NCBI GenBank assembly: GCA_039545275.1
Contig: BCHS01000013.1
Location: 496,001-560,000, forward strand
DNA: 64,000 nucleotides
From: Pseudomicrostroma phylloplanum
Taxonomy: Eukaryota > Basidiomycota > Exobasidiomycetes > Microstromatales
Direction of reading: 5' to 3'
The notes under the pieces are model-generated. The model had not been told where the DNA came from. It did not search any database and saw nothing but the letters and a program-made list of their open reading frames with translations. This document shows, piece after piece, positions 1 through 10,339 of the stretch (position 1 is the first letter of the stretch; every line of letters begins with the position of its first letter). The translations under genes were made by a program, and so were the position numbers.

Positions 1-1289
1 CCCAACCACCACTTCCTCCCCAGCAGCATCAGCAGGAGGAACAGCTCGGTCAGGCGGAGGAGCAGCAGGAGCCGGAGCAGGGAGCGCTCCATCCTCTGGC
101 TCAGGAGCAGCCCCAGCAGCCGCCTCGGCCTCTGCAGCCCAGGGTGTCCCCTCCAACTTCGGCGCTGGCCAGCAATTCGCCAACAACCCCATGGCCGCGC
201 TCAATCGGGCTGACCTTGCTGGACCACACATGGCCAATCTCGGACGTAACCTCTTTCAGCAGAATGGCATGAACCCCGCAGACCCTAACATGATGATGAA
301 TGCGTTGGACAGTCCGGATTTCCAGAACCATATGAGGAGCATGCTCAGGAGACCAGAGGTCATTGATCAAGTGAGTGGAAGTGGAGACAGAACGGGGAGA
401 GCCTTGCCGAATGCTGACATGCTTGACCGCCGCTCTCCGCCTCTCATTGCTCTACAGATGATCGCCATGAATCCACAAATGGCAGGCATGGGTCCCCAAC
501 TGCGACAAATGATGCAGTCCGATGAGTTCGTCGACATGATGACAAATCCAGAGACGATGAGGAGAATGATGCAGATCCAAGAAGCCATGGGCGGCTCTGG
601 CGGAGGCGGAGGCGGAGGTCTAGGTGGCTTGGGCGGCCTAGGAGGTCTCGGCGGGATGGGAGGNGGACAGCAGCAACAGCAACAACAATGGCCGCCCCCG
701 GGCGCCTTTGGTACTCCTGGTGGACCTGGTGGACAAGGCCAAAGAGGAGCTGAAGGAGCTGCAGCCGGAGCTGGAGCGGGAGCTGGTGCTGGTGGTGCAG
801 GAGGAGACCCCTTTGCTGCTCTCGCCGGTCTTGGCGGCATGGGCGGCTTTGGTGGCCAAGCGCCCAACCGGGAGAGGGCAATGGAGATGCTCAACGATCC
901 CTTGTGAGTAGACGAGACGAGCCCGACTCCTGTCCCTTGCGATTGGCACTCACCCCATTCTTCTTCTCCACCACTGCCTCGTCTACAGTATGCGTCAACT
1001 TATGCAGCCAGGCGCAGGCGGATTCGGCAACCCAGCAGCAGGCAACGGGAGCAACCCTTTTGCCGAGCTAGGAAACCTCTTTGGCGGTGGAGCTGGTGCC
1101 GGAGGAGCTGGAGGTGCCGGAGGAGCTCCCCAAGCCAGTAACTTGCCCCCACCAGAGGAGCGATACGCCTCGCAGCTGCAGAGTCTTAGGGATATGGGCT
1201 TTGTCGATGGCCCTGCTAATTTGAGGGCGCTGCTCATCTCTGGTGGGAGCGTGGAGGGGGCGATTAGTGTTTTGCTTGGTGGCAATTGA
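1..1289 (+). CDS. DSK2: Ubiquilin / Dsk2-type ubiquitin-receptor protein (5' end outside window)
   Basis: Ubiquilins carry ubiquitinated clients to the proteasome through an N-terminal UBL domain and a C-terminal UBA domain. The frame is open from base 2, so the start and the UBL lie upstream of the window. Exons read as 2-370, 458-903 and 989-1289, joined by 87- and 85-bp introns with gtgag donors and tacag acceptors; 371 codons are visible. The visible protein has a Ser/Gly/Ala-rich linker, then STI1-like Met-rich helices (NPQMAGMGPQLRQMM, NPETMRRMMQ) interrupted by a Gly/Gln-rich segment. A second NDPFMRQLM helix is created by the exon 2-3 join, and the protein ends in a UBA domain (RYASQLQSLRDMGF) with the usual MGF loop. 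One base (664) is an N in the Gly repeat. The next gene is convergent, 472 bp away. Confidence 0.88.
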
Positions 1290-1761
1290 AGTGGGCCAGA
1301 GCAGGTGCAGAGAGGAGCGAAGGATAGAAGGAAGGAGAAGGAAGGAAGGAGGGAAGAGCAAGAGCGATGAAGGGATGCAAGTGAGGTAGATGGAGGGGCA
1401 GGAGGGAAGAGGAGGAGGTGACCTCTCGTCGACGTCAGATTGCCCTGTTGGTTGCCCGAGTTGTTCAATCACCAAACACACCTTCATATTCATCCATCTA
1501 GAGGGATCTCCTTCCATTGGCCTTTCCGCTCACACGCTGGCTCAGACGGGCACAAAGAGGAATTAGACTGATCTGAGATCCCTTGGTGACGTGCGAATGA
1601 ACTACAAGAACGAGAGACGGGTGGCGCTGAGAGCTTCGAAGCCGTACCGGTACAACAGCCGAGCGAACGAACGCACATGAATACGAATACGAATGCGAGC
1701 CAGGAACGAGGAAAGAGGAATTGTCCGGTTGAGTTGTTTTGATCCAGTCAGGGTCTCATCC
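1290..1761. other. Convergent 3' spacer between DSK2 and the UNC93-like gene
   Basis: This stretch holds the 3' ends of both genes. It has purine-rich GGA/GAAGG runs around 1315-1365, and CT-rich sequence at 1770-1810 continues into the neighbouring coding end. I see no convincing gene or RNA. Confidence 0.6.
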
Positions 1762-3551
1762 CTACTTGATATCCTTCTCCCCCTCTCCCTCCGCCTCTCC
1801 CTCTCCCTCAGTCCCGCTCTGGAGTGGATCGAGCAGCTTCTCATCCGTCCTCTCTTTAACCCTGAGCGCGATCAGTGGCGCAGCAAAGAGGAGTCCGGCG
1901 GCACAGAGGGCCCAAGTGACGGCGAGGATGGTCATGTAGGGCTGGAGGTTGAGGTCTAGACCGAAGGCTACGGCCGCTCCGGCGCTTTGGAGACATTTGT
2001 AGAATCTGTGAAAAGAAAGGGAGCAGAGAGGGAGCATGGAGGACAGTGCGAGGAGGGTCAGAAGTGTCTTCTTGTCGGAGTGACGTACTCGCCGATGTCT
2101 TTTCGATGTACTCACCCGGCCAGCATTGCCAACTTGCCCAAGTCGTTGGAGATGGCTCCCATAAGCCAGTACACGTTGACCTGCCATACCGCGTCCATGA
2201 ACCCAGAGAAAATATACAGGAAGGCCCTCGCAGCATAAGGTCCCCCCGCAGTCAGGTCCATCGGGTACTCCTCTGGCTCGCCCGCCTTGAGACTCGCCCT
2301 AGTGTAGTGGGACTGCAAAGAGTAGCTTCCACCCCAGACGGCAAATACGACGAGGGTGACGATGGCCCAGGAGCACCAGGCGCGGGTGCGGCGTGGCAGA
2401 CGTGAAGAGTCGGCGATCAAGGAGAGGAAGAGGGCGCCGAAGATCTGGGCGAGCCAGTAGAGGAGAGAGTTCAGCGAGCGGGTGCGCAGCGTGAAGAGGG
2501 CACCTGTTGGGACCAGAGAGGAGGGTGGTAGAGGGTAAGCGGGCCATCTTGCAGTGCGGTGAGCGTCTGCTCCATCTTCTCACCATTGAAATCGTTGAAC
2601 TGCCACGTGTAGAAGAAGTTGGACGCGAAGAACATCGGGAAGAGGAGAATGATGTACGGGTCGCTCCTCAGGACGACATACAGTCCCTTGAGCTCCTGCG
2701 CCCAAGAGGTATTGACCGGCACCACGACTCGCGAACCATCAGTTCTGATCATAGTCGCTGGGTCCTTGAGCAGCGCTGCTACTACTCCTCCGAGGAAGGT
2801 GAGCACGACGAATGCCGCATACGTTCCGTTGGAGAGTGCGGCGCCGGTGGTGGAGTTCCAAGAGAGTCCCATTGCGATGGCCGAACCAATGACGGCGCCG
2901 AGGTTGAAGATGATCCAGAATTCGCTAATGGCCTTGGCCTTGTTCCCTTCGGAAGGGTAGCAAAGCATGAGTGCTCCCTGCGCCGACCAGAAGAGACTGG
3001 CGCATACACCCAGCAGTGCGCCGGCAAAGATGACGAAGCCTTCGTTGGCGTTGAAGTTGTAAGAGAGGAAGGCAGCAACGTAGATGACGTAGCCCAGACT
3101 ACCCAGCCAGAGTGTCCACCTTGTGCCCAGCTTATTGTGGATGGAGCCAGCTACAAAGGATACGCTGGCAAAGGTAGAGTAGAGGGCGATGCTCGCCTTG
3201 TTCGATGCGTCGGCGTTGACTTGACCTCCACCGCCGATCCCTGAAAGACAGTTGAACATGCCGGGGCAGAGGAAGGCGACCATGCCTACGAGGCCGACCT
3301 GGGCGTAGGGACTCTGGTGGGGGCGGGAAGACGAGCAAACATGTAGAGCGGGTCAAGATCAGCTGTAAAATCGGCATACACAACCGCTGAGCCCTCGTGC
3401 TCACAGCATACACCCTGGCCACCCTCTTGCCCATGAACCTCTCCAGGCGGGAAGGCTTCATGTCTTCATACGAGACGGCATGTCGGTGCGCCTCGACGTT
3501 GATCCCCTTCTCACCCTCTTCTGGGGACGACGCATACTGCAGGGAGGTCAT
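1762..3551 (-). CDS. UNC93-like major facilitator membrane protein
   Basis: This is a multipass transporter-like protein of the UNC93/DUF895 branch of the major facilitator superfamily; its substrate is unknown in fungi. The four exons are 3551-3405, 3313-2584, 2503-2116 and 2005-1762, which join in frame to 502 residues, a normal length. The joins rebuild family motifs: exon 1-2 gives SPYAQVGLVGMVAFLCPGMFN-type TM1 sequence, and exon 2-3 gives NDFNGALFTLRTRSLNSLLY, a strong UNC93 signature. Many hydrophobic helices follow, such as the segment around FVIFAGALLGVCASLFW and the end region QPYMTILAVTWALCAAG. The cytosolic tail is acidic and Gly-rich. The start ATG at 3551 is preceded by a CT-rich stretch (GGA repeats on the + strand) typical of core promoters here. 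Confidence 0.88.
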
Positions 3552-4351
3552 TGTCTGGTGAGTAGCAGGACGCAGGGAGGCGACTTGATGTGACTGGATA
3601 GAGGAGGAGGAGGAGGAGGAGGATCAGGAGGAGGAGGAGGACCGTAGATAGGAGATGCAGAGGTGAAGGTGCTGAGCGTGTTCAAAGGAGTGAGGACGAC
3701 CGAAGTAAGGGAGGGACGAGACAGGAACGAGGAGGATGTAGGATACGAGAGAGGAGAGGGAGGATGAGCACGACTACCAGATCACAAGGCTGAAGGGAAG
3801 AGGATACGAAGAAGGTAGATATTCCCTCCTCTGGTATCTCCAGCCTCCCACCTGCAGGCAGCATCAGGGTCACAGATCTCCGAGTCAGGCGTCTCGGGGC
3901 TCCGGTAAATTAACCGGCACTAGAACACTGACACTGACACACTGACACACACTGAGGCACACACCGCCTCCGTCGCTTATCTCGGCTGTGGCTCGGGGCA
4001 ATCAACTCTCTCAGTCAGGCACTTCCGCACTTGCACTGGCGCTCGGCGTTTAGGAGGCATTCCAGCTCCGCCTTTCTGGGTGTGTGTGTGTGTTTTCGGG
4101 CGGGCGGACGGACGTGTGTTGGGCAGGGTCACGCGAGCTGGACCTGGGCGATTGGTTGGAGAAGGGGTTGGAACAAGGCAGATATTGCATTGTATGGACA
4201 GATTTGTGAATAAGGTGGTTGCAATGATAGTGGTAGCAGGCATGGCATGACGGGGTATGCTCTGTGTGACAATGTGACCTCCCTTCGTCTATCGCAAGAA
4301 ATGGAGCCCTCGGAAAGCCCTAATCACGTCTATCCGCTTATTAGCGGTCGG
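3552..4351. other. Upstream region of the UNC93-like gene
   Basis: This region holds the UNC93-like promoter and leader and the 3' flank of the PQ-loop gene. There is an imperfect GGA/GAG microsatellite at about 3600-3640, a CACTGA/ACAC-rich patch at about 3925-3965 and a TG run at 4080-4093. ORFs here have no domain-like content, so I call no gene. Confidence 0.6.
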
Positions 4352-6853
4352 TCACGCCGAGGCTCTCTCTGCGATACCATCACTCTCCAGACGCTGCTGC
4401 GCCTGCGCCTCTCCCTTCTTGCCCCACATCCACCACTGCAGCACAATGATCGCATCGAAGATCAGTGTCCCCCCGCTCCCAAGCAAGAAGGGCATACTCT
4501 CCCGAAGATACTCCCCCTTGCCCTCCCCGACTGCCTCCGGACTGCTCAAGATAGATAGCGAGTAGAGGCTGTTCCCCATGAAGGCACTCATGAAGAGGAG
4601 GATCGAAAGTCCTTCTACCGAGCGACGGCGCGCGTTTAGGTAGAGTTGGGGCAGACGAGAGGTGGTGTAGAGGATTGTGCAGAACCAGGAGGCGATTCGG
4701 CCGATGAGGAGGGGGACGTTGATTGGCGCTCGTGGATGTGAGGGGTCTCCGGGTGGACGGTCGTCGTGCGGCGGTGGAGACGGGGCGGGAGGGGGAAGAG
4801 GCGAAGAAGGAGGCGGGTTGTGTCGATGGTGACGATGATCGTCGTCGTCGCGGTTGGCTTGACCTTCCATCCCTTGGTCAGAGACAAACTGCAGAGCGAC
4901 CGTGCTCGATCGCTCTGCACCTGAATTCGACCTCTGACCAGCAGACTGAGGGTAGAGCATGACTGGATGCCTCCACCGCACCTCCTGCTGCTCCTTGACG
5001 AGTCGGTCAAGGCTGGCGTTGTACCCGACTGGCACGGTCCAAAAGCCTACACTGTCCCCTACTTCTCCCAAGCCCATCAGACTGCCGATGCCGAGCAGAG
5101 AGAAGACGCCGGCAACGGCAGATGTGGCCTTTCTTCTACGACTTCTGCTTCTTCCGGGGCCAGTCGGTTGCTCTTGCGTCGCAGAGTGTACTTTCGATCG
5201 GGCTCCTCGACGAGAGCTCCGTCTTTTGGCCGTTGAGGGGAGCAGAGGATCCAGCTCTTTTCCCAAGGCCGACGCGTGACGCTTGAGGCTATGCCGTCTC
5301 GGAGGGGATGTAGAGCCTTCTGGGCTGGGTCGCGCCGTCACTTCCCCTTCCCTCATGATGGTGAGCCCGCTATTCCCGCCTTCTTCCGACTCATCTTCAT
5401 CGGTCGTCGGCACGGTGAGGAAGTGCTGCCGAGCCTTGCCCTTGTTGCTGACAGCCCCATCTGCTTGTCCCTCGATACTGTTTCGCCTACTGCTGCCTCT
5501 GCTTCCTTCTCTACTGCTGGCCATTCGCAGGCCAAGGCCATCGTACTTGCCGACGAAGTAGCCATCTGCATCTACCTTTGCCGCACTGCTGCCACTGCGC
5601 CCCCGCTTGCTTCGTCGCTCTTCCAGCCTTTCCGCGAGCAAGGCTACTCGCAGAGCCTCTTGTGTCATCAACCGATATGAAGACGATGTGCTTGGTGAGC
5701 GAGAGACAGAAGGCCTGAGAGCCATAGCTTGATGGTGAGGAGGATGCTGATGCTGATGCTGATGAGCTGTCTGCCACTCTTGCTGGGCGCTCGTCCTAGT
5801 CGACCTCCCGCGAGCGGGAGAGGCGGAGCGGGATGGACCAGCGCTAGGCCCGCCACGTGAAGAAGGGTCTGGACTGGCAGCTCGACTAGACCCTGCGCTG
5901 GCCGTCATTGCCAAGGACGCCTTTGAGCGGGAACGAGCGCGAGAAGAGGCGAGTGCTTCCTGTCTTCGATCGGCTTCCGCTTGTGACTCAGGCCGGTTCT
6001 GCTCTGGCAAGCCCGCCCGCCCTTGCCTCTCGCTTTGTTGCCCAGGTGTGCCGGCCAGCCTGGCTATGATGTTTTTCCCAACATCTGACGAGACCCTCTC
6101 CATTGGTCTTCCAGGATAAGACTGAGCCCTCCTACTCTGCTGCTCCAGCGGTCGGGTGCTATCCATCGAAGCGTAGCCAGGGACCCCAGCTGCCGCACTA
6201 CTGATTACTGGAGACTGCGAGGGTCTTGTGAGAGTGAGGGACTGAGTCATCGTCGGACGGTACTTGTGTGAGGAGGTAGCTGATAGCTGGGTATGTGTGC
6301 GGTGATGAGGATGGCTGGTATGGCGTATTCTATGTCTTTCGTATTTCGGTTTAGAAAGCTTAGGCGGGGGATTGATCGAGGAATAGCCTGGGGAGGTGAA
6401 GGGGAGAGAGGGGATCGTCCATGTCAGCATGGAGGGAGGTGATTGCAGTCGGCCTTGTGATATGATCTACTCACGTATCCACTGAAAGACGATGACGCAG
6501 TCTACGCAGCAAAAGTAGAAAGCCACTGCAATCTGGAATGGCAGCTGTCGTGTGAGGAAGGCTCCCACGAGATTGAGGACGTCTGCCACGATCCATTGAG
6601 TGAGAAAGACAAGTGACAGGCCAGAGACGGACTTGCGGCGGTAGTTCTCGTAGAGCTGTGGGCTCTGTGCGAAGAGCCATACCATGAAGCTGGCAGTCCC
6701 GGCGATGTTGCTTATCCTCCTGCGATTCCAGCTCACGGCGGTATTAGCAACGAGCAAGGTGAGCTGGAAGAGCTGGGCAGCAGTCGGGGTACGCCATGTG
6801 GACGACGCAGTGTTGGTACTGCTTGCGACGAAGCCCACCGAGGCTGGTGGCAT
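4352..6853 (-). CDS. PQ-loop repeat vacuolar transporter, Ypq/PQLC2-like, with a very long central loop
   Basis: PQ-loop proteins such as yeast Ypq1-3 export cationic amino acids across the vacuolar membrane with seven helices. Exons 6853-6475 and 6387-4352 flank an 87-bp intron and give 804 residues. The first PQ-loop lies near residues 55-90 (FAQSPQLYENYRRKS); the second is near residue 700 (TTSRLPQLYLNARRRS) and is followed by the last helices. Residues of about 130-680 are Ser/Arg/Pro-rich and look disordered, including a dense SRSRSR/RRRK part. Yeast members are only about 300-320 residues, so most of this protein is insertion. The open frame across the insertion and regular codon use argue that it is real. 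Assignment to the family is firm; the substrate is inferred. Confidence 0.85.
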
Positions 6854-7403
6854 CGCCTCGAGTGCGCTCTGTCGAGAGTGCCAGCGAGTGAGAGATTAGA
6901 GACCCTTTGACACAGTCATGCGCGTGAGTGAAGCGAGAAGAATCGGAAGTGACAGGCGGGCGCGAGCGATAAGGAGAGATGAGGCGCAAGCAAGGCACAA
7001 ATTGAGGGCCAGGTCCGTCGTGGTGTGGATGGAGAGTGAGCCTTGCACTTGAAAGTAAGACACGATATAGAAGACGATAAGGGGGACCTCGACCGCAGAG
7101 AGAAAGGAGCCGGGAAGCGGGGAGGTGAGGGGCTTGGTAGCGTAGCGCGGGCAGCAGAGTCGCGTGGGGCGGAGCAATGCGACAGATGCACCTCCTGCAC
7201 CCTCGCAGGGAGATCGCCGGGGGTGGAGACACACACAGGGCAGCCCACTCCGCCGGATGCCCGCTTCCGATCCGACTCGGCCTCACAGCCACCAATGCCG
7301 AGCCAGATTAAGACTCGATCCCCACAACGTCGTCTTCCAAGCCTAGACTTCCTTCTAACTCCACACGGCCACATCTATCCCGCCCTCGTACATTCCTTCC
7401 ACC
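6854..7403. promoter_or_regulatory. Divergent promoter region, PQ-loop gene / OTU gene
   Basis: These 550 bp separate two divergently transcribed genes and must hold both promoters. The last 100 bp before the OTU start are pyrimidine-rich and ATG-poor. I see no clear TATA box and no gene. Confidence 0.55.
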
Positions 7404-10238
7404 ATGCCTAGCAAGAAGAAGAAGGGGTCTGCTGCCAGGCCACCTCTCGGAGGTCATAGTGACTCGCTCAGGGCAGACATCGCAGTGAGTAGCAAGCCAC
7501 CAGTAACCACTCGCTCAGGAGAAGGCGGATAGAGGCTCACCTCGCAACTTATCGTACCGCCACCCTCAGGCCAGTAGGGGAGGAGCAGATGCCTACGACG
7601 ACGACGGGGAAGACATTGCTGCTCAGTTGCTAGCCTCCCTCGATGCCAGAGATAACGCAGAGGCAAAGGTAGAAGAGACGTCGACCTCCAACCATTCCCT
7701 CTTCTCACATTCCCCCATCGGCCGTAGGAGTTCCCTCCGCAAAGACAAGAGCAACACCGACAGCCTCTCTTCCCCTGGATCTCCATCCGAGAAAGGAGGC
7801 GCATCGGGTCTCATCGACAAGATTCTCCATCCCCACTCTTCCCGCTCACCGCCTACCAGCCCACCTAGCACCAGCCCACCTATCTCTGCTACCTCCTCGA
7901 AAGACGGTGGCCCTGCTAGCCCTCCCTCGCGGTCAGGGCAAAGTCACGGACACGGACACGGTATCATGAGCAGTCTCTTCGGCTCTCACGGAGACAAGAA
8001 GAGCGCAGATGTGGCAGAAGACGATGATGAGAGTCAAGCGGGACTGCCCACGACCAATGACGAGGGCCAGCGCAAGGTGGGGCGGCAAAAGGCACGAAAG
8101 GTGAGTTCCATTCCTTCTGTCTAAATGACCGCTCACTGCTGCCCGGAGTAGGCTTCTCCGGGAGGTCCGTGGGAGGCAGGGACAAAGGGTATTTTGAGCC
8201 TCGTAGTGGGTCCAGGTACATCAATATCTGACCGTGCTACCCGCTCCACTTCCACTTCCCTTCTTATCCTACTGCTCCCTGGCTATCCCCCTATCTCCCT
8301 CTGCCTGGTTGCAACATGCGCGACGTACCACTTTTGTGTCTTTTCGCTCCTACCACGATCTTCACGCCGCCATGACGCCCTTCTCGCCGCCGGATGTAAC
8401 GCTGCACCGCTCGTCCCTTCGCAAACCTGCGCCAACCTCAACGTCGACTCTATGGTCACGCGTGTTGGCTCCCTTTCGCAACCGCAACCGGACGCACGCC
8501 GGTCAACGTCACTCTACTGCCATCGACGACGCCTCTCCCTCGCATGCTCTTGGCATTGATGCTGACTTCTTTGCTGCCGGCCTGCAACCTCCTGCTCGTC
8601 CCGCGACGCCTTCATCTTTCGCAATGCGCTCGCACTCTGTCCCTTCATCGCCGAAACGGACTACTCGCGACCTGGCTCCACCAATACCCGGTCCTCGGAA
8701 ACAATCGCTGCCGCCCCATCTCCTCGTCGTATCCGACCTTGGCGAATCTGACTTCTGCCTCGCTGGTCCCACACTGCTGCCTACCCGCAAATCCTCTCGT
8801 CATGGCCGCGCTCGCACTACTGCCCCCACGCGTCCATCAACGTCCGGTTCGGTGCGCTCCTCCAATCACAATGCCGCCTCGGTACTGCCTTCATCTCCCC
8901 AATGTCTGCCTCTGGTGATACCAAACGAATCTCTTGCGGCCACACTTTCGCAATCACCTGATGCACAACGACAAAAATCTGAATCGCATCCGGCATCCTC
9001 ACGCCGCTCACGCTCCGGTCGCAAACCACTGCAACCTCGACGATCTGCCAACGACTTGCGACGTGCTCATTCGCCATCTGGTCTCTTCAATCTGGACGCC
9101 CTGCTTGGCGTTCGGACGACCCGTCACGCTCGTGTTAACGATGCTGACGTCAACATTCCTCCTCGCCGATCGTCCTTCACGCCCGGACCGCGCCCAACGA
9201 CGGCCCCTGCAACGGCTTCGTACGACCCATGGGACGATTATCTAAATCTTCTTTCCCAATCGGATCTCGACGCTCGCTCACCATCTTCTCCGATCGCGCC
9301 AATGCCTCTTCCTCCATCCCCCACACGCCCACCTGCCACTTCTCCTCCCACCTTCCTCTCCCTCTCGCCACATGTGCGATCTCGCCTTCACTCCCGCCGA
9401 CCCCATCCCCTTCGCACTTCCTCCTCCCCCGCTCTTCCTGACACTTGCTCCCCTTGCCCCTCTTCACCAAAACAGCAACGCAAGGAAGCCGAGGCAGCCG
9501 CCGAGCGTGCGCGGATAGAGGAGGAGCTCAAGGCCAACGGGGGCAAAGTAGACGAAGCGGCTCTGGAGCGTCAGGGGATCACCTATGCGTGCGAGTCGCT
9601 CAACGTCGACATGCACGAGATCACTCCGGACGGACACTGCCTCTACTCGGCCATTGCCGACCAGCTCAACCTTCTCGGCAAGGGATCCGCTGGCGGTAGC
9701 GGTGGTGGGGGGGCTGGAGAGAATTACAAGACGACGAGGGCGATGACGGCACGGTGGATGAGGGGACACGAGGATGACTTTAAGCCCTTTATCAGCGATA
9801 ATGACGAGAGAATGGCTGGTGTGGGAAGTCCGGGCGGGGCGGATGTGAACAAGGGCGATGGTGAGTAGCTGCTGAGGAGGTGCTGTCGCAAGGTGCGGTA
9901 GACCGGGCCTCGTACTAGGGCTGACGTCGAGTCTTGTTTTCTACCCATCTTTCCCCCCTTTGAACGTGCTCACAGACCCCTACCAAGCCTACTGCGACGC
10001 CGTCGAGCGCACAGCAGTCTGGGGCGGCCAACCCGAAATCCTCGCAATGTCCCGCGCCTACCGCACCCCAATCTGGGTCGTCCAAGCTGGCTCTCCCATT
10101 GTTAAAGTGGGAGAGGACGAGTTCCCCGAAGAGGGGAGACCGTTGATGATTAGCTACCATAGGAAGATGTATGGATTGGGGGAGCATTATAACTCCCTCA
10201 GGGGGAAAGGGAATGGGGCGGGTGCTGTAAGAAATTGA
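7404..10238 (+). CDS. OTU-family cysteine deubiquitinase, OTUD6/Otu2-like
   Basis: OTU proteases remove ubiquitin from proteins; the OTUD6/Otu2 group is linked to ribosome ubiquitination. The start is ATG 7404 (MPSKKKKGSAARPP). Certain exons are 7404-7484, 7570-8100, the OTU part ending at 9860, and 9976-10238. The protein has a Lys-rich N-terminus, an acidic/Ser-rich middle, a GRQKARK...RKEAEAAAER coiled linker typical of the family, and then the OTU domain. The domain shows PDGHCLYSAIADQL (catalytic Cys in the Cys box) and EHYNSL near the end (catalytic His). Joining 8100 to 9476 with a 1,375-bp intron gives 419 residues, close to family size. Joining 8100 to 8216 with a 115-bp intron also stays in frame and gives 839 residues. 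Sequence alone cannot decide between them; see the separate 8216-9475 entry. Confidence 0.82.
8216..9475 (+). other. In-frame Ser/Pro-rich open segment within the OTU gene: giant intron, insertion or alternative first exon
   Basis: Frame 2 is open from 8207 through the OTU exon to 9868, far longer than any other intron-sized gap in the window. Translation gives a Ser/Pro/Arg-rich low-complexity protein with phosphosite-like pieces such as RSHSVPSSPKR and RKPLQPRRSAND. A CT-rich, promoter-like stretch at 8240-8310 precedes ATG 8372 in good context (gccgccATGA). That start would give a 583-residue Ser/Pro-OTU isoform. A pyrimidine-rich tract ending in aaacag at 9475 is an equally good acceptor for skipping the segment. 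The compositional bias also lowers stop frequency, so openness alone is not proof of coding. Confidence 0.5.
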
Positions 10239-10339
10239 GGGAGGGATGAAGAGGTGGAGAAAGGGCGACGATCCGATAGACTCAGTTCAGCTTCAAACGT
10301 AAATATCATTACGATAGAGTTTTCGACCATCCTCCGTTC

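Noticed and set aside
2507..3244. 245-codon plus-strand open frame antisense to the UNC93-like gene
   Set aside because: The minus strand encodes conserved UNC93 helices across clean splice joins; the antisense reading has no recognisable content.
8152..8559. Frame-1 continuation of the OTU gene through a 51-bp intron at 8101-8151
   Set aside because: That frame reaches a stop at 8557 without rejoining the OTU domain, so it cannot produce the enzyme.
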